Shown here: positions 53,345 to 64,000 of the stretch, piece by piece
How the letters are laid out: every line of letters starts with the position of its first letter
Position numbering within the stretch: position 1 is the stretch's first letter
From: Salvelinus alpinus
Taxonomy: Eukaryota; Chordata; Actinopteri; Salmoniformes; Salmonidae
Assembly (NCBI RefSeq): GCF_045679555.1
Contig: NC_092096.1
Span: 30,528,124-30,592,123, forward strand
Direction of reading: 5' to 3'
DNA: 64,000 nucleotides
Made by a program: the position numbers and the translations under genes
The notes under the pieces: generated by a model
The model's database searches: none
Told to the model about the DNA's origin: nothing
What the model saw: the letters and a program-made list of their open reading frames with translations, nothing else

Positions 53345-53735
53345 AGGTATGCACCCACTTGGGAGCCAGGCCCAGCCTGTCAGAATGAATTTTTCCCCAC
53401 AAAAGAGCTTTATTACAGACAGAAATACTCCACAGCTGCATCAGCTGTCTGGGTGGCCGGTCTCTGACGATCCCGCAGGTGAAGAAGCTGAATGTGGAGG
53501 TCCTAGGCTGGTGTGGTTAAATGTGGTCTACGGTTATGATGGCGGTTGGACGCACTGCCAAATTCTCTAAAACGACCTTGGAGGCGGCTTATGGTAGAGA
53601 AATGAACATTAATTTCTCTGGCAACAGCTCTGGTGGACATTCGTGCAGTCAGCATGCCAATTGCACGCTCCCTCAAAACATCTGTGGCATTGTGTTGTGT
53701 GACAAAGTTTCAGGGTCAAGCTGAGCCACTTCAGG
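53345..53735 (-). mobile_element. Tc1-like fragment, minus strand
   Basis: The segment contains the beginning of a transposase gene read leftwards (from about 53690: ERAIGMLTAR-like, then VNVHFSTISRL at about 53600) and the GATCCCGCAGGTGAAGAAGC block at 53470. It has no complete pair of inverted ends. I recall the text as a common fish Tc1 family. Confidence 0.65.
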
Positions 53736-55134
53736 GGATAATGTATATTTGTATATACCGTATCTATGTATTCCATACTTCGTACTTCTTGTTTTCTAAG
53801 AGCAAAATATAGAATTGTGTGTGTGTGACGTGTAGTGTTCCTCCTCCTCTTTGATTGGATGAGCACTATACTGACGCATCAATGACTCATTTATAACTAG
53901 AGTGAGGAAGAGGCGGAGGCTTGAAGCTTCATTCAGAAGGAGCATGCTGTTTCACAGTGTCTCACAAGTTTTAAAAGTGTGAAGCCGTTAAGAGTTTTGG
54001 TGTGAGGTGGCGTTATAACACATACATTTGCTTATTTTTAGGCCTCTGATGTCATCAGTTACAAATTAGACACAGCTTGGCAGGTCCTTGCCCCCTCTGT
54101 AAGACCCTCTAATACAGTGATTTCAGTTTTAAATGGGAGGGAGAGAGAACCTTCTCTTGTGAATGCATTACCTCCATCATTTACGTCATTAAAATCAAGA
54201 TATATGGTTTGCCAGTGAATAGCTGAAATGTACAGATGCCCTCCCCCCTCTCTCTCTGTCTCTCTCTCTGTCTCTCTCTCTGTCTCTCTCTCTGTCTCTG
54301 GCTTCTTTCTACTTTGACATTTCAGACGTGATTTTCCCGTACGAAAAATGTCCTTTCATTATAATCCACATTATAATACACTTTTCCTGTTGCTGCAGGA
54401 TTATTTTCCTGCTGTAGAAAACTGGCTCAAATGAAGATCCTACATCTGTAGCATGGTGATGGTGCAGAGTGAGAGGTTGAGAACTGGACATGGGTAACAA
54501 AGACATGGTGTAAGAGAACAGTTTGGGGTAACTGGGGACGGAGTGATGAGCTGATGTTACTTCAAACTGGAGTGATGTGATCTCTAATTACTCTCTGTGG
54601 CCATTAGGTTATTCTCCATTAACGACACAACACTGACATCGATTTTACTTCGGGCTCAAATGTTAAGCACTTCGGACTGATGTCATAATGAAAAATCAGT
54701 TAACGTTGTGAAAGATGGATCTTCCTTCCGTTGGAAGGGAAACATTTATATGCATGGCTTGCGTGTAGAAAATGTATGAAAAGTATTTGTTTATTGATGT
54801 TCTTGAGAAGTGGTGACTTCTACTCATCCCTGTCTCTCTCTCCTCCTTCCCCAACTGAAGCTCTATCGCCTGCTTGGTATGTGAATGTCAAGCTGTTCAA
54901 ATCTACAGTAGAATGTAATGGCTCTTTCCACGGCTGTCCGGCCCTTTACTACACTGCTCCCAGAGGGGAGAGCATGTTCAGTCCAGCTGCATTGCTGGAT
55001 AAGATAGGAGCCAGCCAGTCAGCCAGAGTGGTGGTTTCTTCCTCTTTTTTTCAGCTTCAGGTTGACTTCATCTGTCTCTCACTGCCCTTTGAACAGCAGT
55101 ACAGATCATGATCGAAGTTATACTTTTGTTGTTT
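53736..55134. other. Non-coding sequence, one repeat fragment
   Basis: At 54306-54450 a block including CCTGTTGCTGCAGGATTATT looks like a dispersed repeat on the minus strand (from memory). A CTCTGT-type tract lies at 54248-54298. No exon recognised. Confidence 0.4.
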
Positions 55135-57060
55135 AATCAAAACTATCACTACCACCACCATCACTACCACCACTACTACCATCACTACCACTACCACTAC
55201 CACCATCACTACCACCACCACTACCACCATCACTACCACCACCACCACCATCACTACCACCACTACTACCATCACTACCACCACCATCACTACCACCACT
55301 ACTACCATCACTACCACCACCACTACCACTACCACCATCACTACCACCACCACTACTACCATCACTACCACCACCACCACCATCACTACCACCACTACTA
55401 CCATCACTACCACCACCATCACTACCACCACCACTACCACCACCACTACCATCACTACCACTACCAACACCACTACCACCCCCACCACCACCACCACCAC
55501 CATCACTACCACCACCATCACTACCACCACCCCCACCACCACTACCACTACCACCATCACTACCACCACCACTACCACCATCCCTACCACCACCACTACC
55601 ATCACTACCACTACCAACACCACTACCACCCCCACCACTACCACCACTACTACCACCATCACTACCACCACCATCACTACCACCACCCCCACCACCACCA
55701 CTACTACCATCACTACCACCACCACCACTACTCCCATCACTACCACCACTACCATCACTATCACTACCACCACCACTACCACCATCACTACCACCACCAC
55801 CATCACTACCACCACCACCACTACTACCACCATCACTACCACCACCACCATCACTATCACTACCACAACCAGCATCACTACCACTACCACCATCACTACC
55901 ACTACCACCATCACTACCACCACCACCACCACTACCACCATCACTACCACTACCACCATCACTACCACTACTACCACCATCACTACCACAACCACCATCA
56001 TTACCACCACCATCACTACCACCACCATCACTACCACCACCATCACTATCACTACTACCACCATCACTACCACAACCACCATCACTACCACTACCACCAT
56101 CACTACCACCATCATCACTATCACTACTACCACCACCACTACCACCATCACTACCACTACCACCATCACTACCACCATCACTATCACTACTACCACCATC
56201 CCTACCACCACCACTACCATCACTACCACTACCAACACCACTACCACTCCCACCACCACCACTACCACCACTACTACCACCATCACTACCACCACCATCA
56301 CTACCACCACCCCCACCACCACCACTACTACCATCACTACCACCACCACCACTACTCCCATCACTACCATCACTATCACTACCACCACCACTACCACCAT
56401 CACTACCACTACCACCATCACTACCACCACCACCATCACTACCACCACCACCACTACTACCACCATCACTACCACCACCACCATCACTACCACTACCACC
56501 ACCATCACTACCACAACCAGCATCACTACCACTACCACCATCACTACCACTACCACCATCACTACCACCACCACCACCACTACCACCATCACTACCACTA
56601 CCACCATCACTACCACCATCACTATCACTACTACCACCATCACTACCACAACCACCATCATTACCACCACCATCACTACCACTACCACCATCACTATCAC
56701 TACTACCACCATCACTGCCACTACCACCATCACTACCACTACCACCATCACTACCACCACCACCATCACTATCACTACCACCACCACTAACACCACCACC
56801 ACCATCAGTACCACCACTACAAATACCACCACCACTACCACCACCACTACCACCATCACTACCATCACCACCAGTATTACCATCACTACCACCACCACCA
56901 CCATCACTACCACTACCACCATCACTACCACCACCCCTACCACCATCACCATCACTACCACCACCATCACTACCACCACCACTACCAACACCACCACCAG
57001 CTATCACTACCACCACCACTCCCACCACCACCACCACCACCACTACCACTGCTACAACAA
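55135..57060. repeat. 1.9-kb ACC/ATC/ACT trinucleotide array
   Basis: Almost entirely ACC, ATC and ACT triplets in shifting order. Because stops cannot be formed in most frames, it gives open frames of 560-650 codons on both strands (Tyr/His; Val/Met; Ser/Gly/Asp). Larger blocks recur at about 620-650 bp, so it is a higher-order array. Confidence 0.97.
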
Positions 57061-57535
<475 letters not shown>

Positions 57536-57744
57536 CGTACAGTATGAGGTAAGACTACAGCAGTTTCTAGAGAGGCCAAAACGCTCTGCTACCTTCCCAC
57601 CAATATTTCCCAAACATATTGCACAACTGTGACCTGCAAATTACATAATGCCTGTTTCCCAGCTTCTCATCCCCCTTACACTCTTCCTCAAACCTTGCCC
57701 TCACTCTACCCTGATCTGTCATGTCTTTATCCTAACTCCTTATC

Positions 57745-57870
57745 ACTAAATACTCCGATTCCAAAAGAATAAAGACATTTCAAATGTCATACTATGTCTA
57801 TATACAGTGTTGTAATGATGTGCAAATAGTTAATGTACAAAAGGGAAAATAAATAAACATAGGTTGTATT

Positions 57871-57876
<6 letters not shown>
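57745..57876 (-). mobile_element. LINE 3' UTR fragment, minus strand
   Basis: Read on the minus strand: ATTGTAAATACAACCTATGTT, then TTTTGTACATTAACTATTTG. This parallels the tail of the LINE at 52986-53335. The junction on its 5' side is again a (GA)n tract (57876-57904). Confidence 0.7.

Positions 57877-57904
<28 letters not shown>
57876..57904. repeat. (CT)n microsatellite, about 14 units
   Basis: Short CT run directly abutting the LINE fragment. Confidence 0.95.
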
Positions 57905-57907
<3 letters not shown>

Positions 57908-59401
57908 CCCTGCCAATGGAGAGACAAAGACCCCCCCCCACTCACACACACAGTAACCACAACACACACGGTCTCACACGGTCTCTCTCTGTGATTGGTT
58001 GATCATCACCCTGGCCCAGGCACCACAGTCTCCCTGGAGCTGGATGCCAAGGAGTGATGTCATCTCAGTATAGGAGCCAGGCCAGCACATCTCTCCTCAA
58101 CAAAGACATACAGTACTGTACTGGCTTTGTCTCATTTAGACATTGGCTGATTGGGCTTAGGAGTTGTGTGTGTGTGTGTGTGTGTGTACCCTCTTAATGC
58201 TCTAGTCTAGCATCTCTGTGTGTGTGTGTTTGTGTGGGTGTGTGTGTGTACCCTCTTAATGCTGTAATCTAGCATCTCCCTGTGTGTGTGTTTGTTCTGT
58301 GGTAGTGCAAACTCAAGCAGTCAAGGAAATGAACGCATCCAGTCCATCAACATCCCAAACGTGATTTAATGCTATCCATGTCCACTTTCTCCCTTAGACT
58401 AAGTGGTTACCATGACGCTATATAGGATGCATTGTGGCTACTAAATAGTGGATGATCTGAGATCGTAATGGACTTCGGTGCGTAGTAGTTTATGCATGAA
58501 CACCACATACAACTCTGTAGACACACAGTGGCTCTGAATCATTCATATGAACTTCACATCCTAAATGGCCAGAAGCCAGGCCGGGTTTGTGCTCATACAG
58601 GCTATTGATATTTAAATGTCAAACGTGTCAGTGTACAGAAGCACACGGAGGCTATCGTTAAGAGACATCAGCCAGAGAGAGCAGAGCCGTTGTGGCGCCA
58701 GCAGGAGCCACCTGTCTCCTAACGGTCGTCTCCGTCGGCAGGCACCGACGAAGTAACGATGCCCCCCTCACTGCCTCGACGGCCCTGAGGGATGTGGGGC
58801 TGTGCGTCTGTCTGTGATGAGTACCATGGCCTGTCCCTGTGTAGACAGTCACGCGAGAGAGATGGACCAAAAGGTATTGAGGGAAGAGACTCATGCATGT
58901 TCAGCCTCTGTGTCTGCCACTGTGATCAGACAGGGCGGCAGGCTGGCGGCTCACAGTGGAAACATCTGGGTTACTATAGAGTCATCCTACTATACCACAT
59001 GCTTTTACTTCTTACACCTGATTCCCTGCATACAAATGTACATATGTGTGGATATGCACTCATGCATGCACGTACAAACCGGACACATACAAACATGACG
59101 TCGCTCGCGCACCCGCAAACACACACTCGCACACACCTGAACCCTCCATGAGGATGATTACATCATCATCACACCTGCGATAGAGACAGGAATGAGTAGA
59201 ACCCTCTGAGCACTTGCTCAAACTCAACACTGTGTTTGTCTCCCTCCAGTGGCCGTCTGTGGAACTTCTCATGGTTATCTCTCTCCTCCTTCCTCATCCC
59301 CCTCTATCCATCCCAGAGATAGAAAGACAGAAAAAAAGTGACAGACAAGACCGACAGAGAGAGAGCGAGCGAGAGAGGCTTGCGTGACAACAAGCAGTCC
59401 C

Positions 59402-59439
<38 letters not shown>

Positions 59440-60534
59440 GAGAAAGGGAGCGACAGAGAGAGACAGAAAAAAGACAGACAGAGTGAGACAGATAGAGAGA
59501 GAGAAGGAGTGATTGAGAGGAGAGAGGCTGCGTGACAACCAGCAGTCCCTAAAGCCACACAGCGACTTTGTCTGAGAGGTCCTATCAGCTCACATTCCCT
59601 CACGACAGCTGATTCCGTACTCTCCATCCCTTCCCTTCTGTACTGGGTGGACACTCTGTTCCGTGTTCCTATCCACCAACCCAACCAGCAGTCACAAACA
59701 AAGTCTCTGAGGGCAAAAAGAGAAGGCGTTTTGAAACCAGAGTGCGTCTTTAACCTCCGTTAACCTAGAACTGAAGTCTTGCGTAATTGGTCAGATGCCG
59801 ATTAAGCTCTGGATTCATACATGTTAAGAGAAGAGATTAAGAGATGCTAGAACGAGGAGCTTCATCCTCTCTCATTGCAAGTTACGGCCCAAATCTCTCC
59901 CCCCTTCCCACATTGGAAAGATGCTAACACCTGCGAATCTTGATTTGACCAAATAACTAGTGAGGAAAAACCCAAGCATCAGAACTATTGCTGCTCGTTA
60001 TCAATCGGTGCTCCTAGTATAAAGACAGATTTATAGTACCATTTACGTTTACGTAGTCTGTCCACCAGAGATTCATCTTTAGTCAGGTTCAGCTGGTAAA
60101 CCTGCCCCATGACGATGAGTCATGAGGACAGATCAGAACGCTGAGTCCGTCTCTCTCTCTGTGATGTCACCGAGCTGACAGGACTCTTCCAGAGGCATTC
60201 TGGGAGTCCGCCGAGGCCGCTGACTACCAACGATATCCAGCCTCTGTCAGAGTCATGTCTCCAGTGATGTCAGAGCGCATCGGAGCGTCGAAACATCTTC
60301 ATAAGATTCATCCCATCTCAAAGAAAACAAAACGCAGGGAAATAGAGAAAATGGGAGAAAAATGTATAAAGAGAGCGAGAGATGCATCCCTCAATTATTG
60401 CCAGAGGATTGGCTGTGTCTCTGCAGCTCGTGTTGATATGTGGTTTGTAGTTCACGTTTGCTGGCAGCTCTGTGTTGAGTGTGTGTGTATGTGTGTGCCA
60501 AGCATGTGTGCCCCTAGCGTGTGTGCCTGCGTCC
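57905..60534. other. Non-coding sequence with small duplications
   Basis: A block TACCCTCTTAATGCT, with TCTAGCATCTC, occurs twice (58187 and 58249) together with its TG run. GA tract at 59402-59436. The segment TGCGTGACAACAAGCAGTCC at about 59381 is repeated near 59528 as TGCGTGACAACCAGCAGTCC. No exon recognised. Confidence 0.45.
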
Positions 60535-60565
<31 letters not shown>

Positions 60566-60584
60566 TGTGTGTGTGTGTGTGTGT
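60535..60584. repeat. (TG)n microsatellite
   Basis: TG run with one TATG interruption, within a wider TG-rich stretch 60478-60610. Confidence 0.95.
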
Positions 60585-60868
60585 ACTTGTCTTTGTGAAT
60601 GTGTGTGTTGCCTAATGGACGTGAGCTCATCCAGAGGAAAGTGTGTGCGTGCGTTAACGAGCAAGCCTGTTTACCCAGCATGCATCTCTCAGCTCTGTCA
60701 TACTGCTCTCATTACTGGATGTGTTGTCATGCAAAAGAGGTGAACAGAACACACAAGCCTGTTAGAGCTGTCATGCACAGCTGTGTTATATGTTGACGTT
60801 GTGTCGAGAAAAAGAGGTTCACAGAACATGTAACACAACAAGAATCCTTCATGTATGGTTTTAGTAAA

Positions 60869-61258
60869 GACATGGTATCTACAGACATGGCATCTACAGA
60901 CATGGCATCTACAGACATGGCATCTACAGACATGGTATCTACAGACATGGCATCTACAGACATGGCACCTACAGACATGGCACCTACAGACATGGTACCT
61001 ACAGACATGGAATCTACAGACATGGTATCTACAGACATGGTAAATACAGACATGGTATCTACAGACATGGTAAATACAGACATGGTACCTACAGACATGG
61101 CATCTACAGACATGGCACCTACAGACATGGTACCTACAGACATGGTATCTACAGACATGGTATCTACAGACATGGAATCTACAGACATGGTAAATACAGA
61201 CATGGTATCTACAGACATGGTATCTACAGACATGGTAAATACAGACATGGTATCTACA
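60869..61258. repeat. 15-bp minisatellite, 26 copies
   Basis: Unit GACATGGTATCTACA with variants GCATCT, GCACCT, GTACCT, GTAAAT and GAATCT at the centre. Exactly 390 bp. The Thr-Asp-Met frames over it are artefacts of a period divisible by three. Confidence 0.97.
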
Positions 61259-61440
61259 GTGCCCTCTGTAATTATTGGGACACTGCTACCACCCGATATA
61301 GATGAACATTCCTCAAATGAAAGCTGACAGTCTGTACTTTAATTTCGTAGTCATTGTTTGATTGCATATCCAAACGTTTGGAGTATAGAGCCAAAATAAG
61401 AGAAAATGCTTCACTGTCCCAACAATTACGGAGGACACTC
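61257..61440. mobile_element. Tc1-like MITE, 184 bp
   Basis: The ends CAGTGCCCTCTGTAATTATT and, inverted, GAGTGTCCTCCGTAATTGTT match. TA flanks both sides (61255-61256 and 61441-61442). No coding capacity. Confidence 0.88.
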
Positions 61441-61576
61441 TACATCTTGTATCGCTTTGACACGTTCTGACACCCACCTACTCAGGTCTGACTCACTGAG
61501 TTTAAAGACATTTGGACACCTTTCCTACACATTTGTAAGCAGGCAGTTTGACACCGTGTCTGAAGCAGTGTATGTT

Positions 61577-64000
61577 GTTCTGTGTGTAGAAGCTGTATGA
61601 GACGTTCCTCATGTTGTTGTGTGTAGAAGCTGTACGGGACGTTCCTCATGTTGTTGTGTGTAGAAGCTGTACGGGACGTTCCTCATGTTGTTGTGTGTAG
61701 AAGCTGTACGGGACGTTCCTCATGTTGTTGTGTGTAGAAGCTGTACGGGACGTTCCTCATGTTGTTGTGTGTAGAAGCTGTACGGGACGTTCCTCATGTT
61801 GTTGTGTGTAGAAGCTGTACGGGACGTTCCTCATGTTGTTGTGTGTAGAAGCTGTACGGGACGTTCCTCATGTTGTTGTGTGTAGAAGCTGTACGGGACG
61901 TTCCTCATGTTGTGTGTGTAGGAGCTGTATGAGACGTTCCTCATGGTGTTGTGTGTAGAAGCTGTATGAGACGTTCCTCATGTTGTTGTGTGTAGAAGCT
62001 GTATGAGACGTTCCTCATGTTGTTGTGTGTAGAAGCTGTACGGGACGTTCCTCATGTTGTTGTGTGTAGAAGCTGTATGAGACGTTCCTCATGTTGTTGT
62101 GTGTAGAAGCTGTACGGGACATTCCTCATGTTGTGTGTAGAAGCTGTACGGGACGTTCCTCATGTTGTTGTGTGTAGAAGCTGTATGAGACGTTCCTCAT
62201 GTTGTTGTGTGTAGAAGCTGTATGAGACGTTCCTCATGTTGTTGTGTGTAGAAGCTGTATGAGACGTTCCTCATGTTGTTGTGTGTAGAAGCTGTACGGG
62301 ACGTTCCTCATGTTGTTGTGTGTAGAAGCTGTATGAGACGTTCCTCATGTTGTTGTGTGTAGAAGCTGTATGAGACGTTCCTCATGTTGTGTGTGTAGAA
62401 GCTGTACGGGACGTTCCTCATGTTGTTGTGTGTAGAAGCTGTACAGGACGTTCCTCATGTTGTTGTGTGTAGAAGCTGTACGGGACGTTCCTCATGTTGT
62501 GTGTGTAGAAGCTGTACGGGACGTTCCTCATGTTGTTGTGTGTAGAAGCTGTACGGGACGTTCCTCATGTTGTTGTGTGTAGAAGCTGTACGGGACGTTC
62601 CTCATGTTGTTGTGTGTAGAAGCTGTACGGGACGTTCCTCATGTTGTTGTGTGTAGAAGCTGTATGAGACGTTCCTCATGTTGTTGTGTGTAGAAGCTGT
62701 ACGGGACGTTCCTCATGTTGTTGTGTGTAGAAGCTGTACGGGACGTTCCTCATGTTGTTGTGTGTAGAAGCTGTACGGGACGTTCCTCATGTTGTTGTGT
62801 GTAGAAGCTGTACGGGACGTTCCTCATGTTTTTGTGTGTAGAAGCTGTACGGGACGTTCCTCACGTTGTGTGTAGAAGCTGTACGGGACGTTCCTCATGT
62901 TTTGTGTAGAAGCTGTACGGGACGTTCCTCATGTTGTTGTTGTGTGTAGAAGCTGTACGGGACGTTCCTCATGTTGTTGTGTGTAGAAGCTGTACGGGAC
63001 GTTCCTCATGTTGTTGTGTGTAGAAGCTGTACGGGACGTTCCTCATGTTGTTGTGTGTAGAAGCTGTATGAGACGTTCCTCATGTTGTTGTGTGTAGAAG
63101 CTGTACGGGACGTTCCTCATGTTGTTGTGTGTGTAGGAGCTGTATGAGACGTTCCTCATGTTGTTGTGTGTAGAAGCTGTACGGGACGTTCCTCATGTTG
63201 TTGTGTGTAGAAGCTGTATGAGACGTTCCTCATGTTGTTGTGTGTAGAAGCTGTACGGGACATTCCTCATGTTGTTGTGTGTAGAAGCTGTACGGGACGT
63301 TCCTCATGTTGTTGTGTGTAGAAGCTGTACGGGACGTTCCTCATGTTGTTGTGTGTAGAAGCTGTACGGGACGTTCCTCATGTTGTGTGTGTAGGAGCTG
63401 TATGAGACGTTCCTCATGGTGTTGTGTGTAGAAGCTGTACGGGACGTTCCTCATGTTGTTGTGTGTAGAAGCTGTATGAGACGTTCCTCATGTTGTTGTG
63501 TGTAGAAGCTGTATGAGACGTTCCTCATGTTGTTGTGTGTAGAAGCTGTATGAGACGTTCCTCATGTTGTGTGTGTAGAAGCTGTATGAGACGTTCCTCA
63601 TGTTGTTGTGTGTAGAAGCTGTACGGGACGTTCCTCATGTTGTTGTGTGTAGAAGCTGTATGAGACGTTCCTCATGTTGTTGTGTGTAGAAGCTGTATGA
63701 GACGTTCCTCATGTTGTGTGTGTAGAAGCTGTACGGGACGTTCCTCATGTTGTTGTGTCTAGAAGCTGTACGGGACGTTCCTCATGTTGTGTGTGTAGAA
63801 GCTGTACGGGACGTTCCTCATGTTGTGTGTGTAGAAGCTGTACGGGACGTTCCTCATGTTGTTGTGTGTAGAAGCTGTATGAGACGTTCCTCATGTTGTT
63901 GTGTGTAGAAGCTGTACGGGACGTTCCTCATGTTGTTGTGTGTAGAAGCTGTACGGGACGTTCCTCATGTTGTTGTGTGTGTAGAAGCTGTACGGGACGT
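61577..64000. repeat. 37-bp minisatellite running off the window
   Basis: About 65 copies of GTAGAAGCTGTACGGGACGT plus TCCTCATGTTGTTGTGT. Two main variants alternate irregularly: GTACGGGACG and GTATGAGACG. Length variants arise in the GTTGTTGTGTGT part. The array is not closed at 64000. Confidence 0.97.

Noticed and set aside
55057..57049. Open frames of 560-646 codons on both strands
   Set aside because: They are produced by ACC/ATC/ACT triplets that cannot form stops in most frames; the peptides (Tyr/His, Val/Met, Ser/Gly/Asp) have no flanking protein-like sequence.
60851..61327. TDMVSTDMAS-type pentapeptide protein
   Set aside because: It equals the 15-bp minisatellite; all apparent similarity is the repeat.
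61577..64000. CRISPR-like array
   Set aside because: Units are directly tandem with no unique spacers; the context is a vertebrate genome, so it is a minisatellite.

Overview
The window looks like intron-rich genomic DNA from a salmonid fish. It carries tRNA-derived SINEs of the HpaI type, at least ten Tc1-like transposon copies or fragments (one of the Sleeping Beauty type), Ty3/gypsy-type LTRs starting TGTCACGCCCTGACC, L2/CR1-like LINEs, and very long CA, GA and trinucleotide tracts. Species cannot be fixed from the sequence alone. No prokaryotic gene organisation, rRNA, functional tRNA or CRISPR is visible.

Only one cellular coding segment is secure: a single exon at 26247-26495 (+) holding the start and first 81 codons of a liprin-alpha gene, best matching PPFIA2, bounded by a good acceptor and donor. 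Everything upstream would be promoter, 5' UTR exon or first intron; everything downstream (more than 37 kb, with no second exon recognised) would be a very large intron. Almost every other long open frame is a by-product of a tandem repeat or belongs to a dead mobile element.

Layout. 0-5.6 kb: CA/TG tracts and an old dispersed repeat. 5.7-7.7 kb: a hAT-type MITE swollen by a 14-bp array, then a non-autonomous Tc1 element. 9.3-10.6 kb: a 45-bp minisatellite split by a solo LTR. 11-13.8 kb: an ACGC tract, a SINE whose 5' end is part of a tandem array, and a foldback repeat. 14-19 kb: mostly unremarkable, possibly with an upstream exon near 16.9 kb. 19.2-21.5 kb: a nest of MITE, SINE and internally deleted gypsy element. 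23.9-24.5 kb: a C-rich array. 26.2 kb: the liprin exon. 28-38.4 kb: a Tc1 transposon with a nearly full-length but broken transposase, a Tc1 deletion derivative, a reverse-oriented EN-RT LINE, and a second LINE with an esterase-like ORF1 interrupted by a Sleeping Beauty-type Tc1. 40.9-53.7 kb: a solo LTR, more Tc1 copies, a MITE and a LINE 3' end. 55.1-57 kb: a 1.9-kb ACC/ATC/ACT array. 60.9-64 kb: a 15-bp array, a Tc1 MITE and a 37-bp minisatellite running off the end.

I found no convincing new gene system. The most interesting items are structural: target-site duplications that define insertion histories, a hairpin in the LTRs with an apparent compensatory change, a perfect palindrome sitting at a transposase frameshift, and tandem arrays that seem to have grown out of mobile-element ends.
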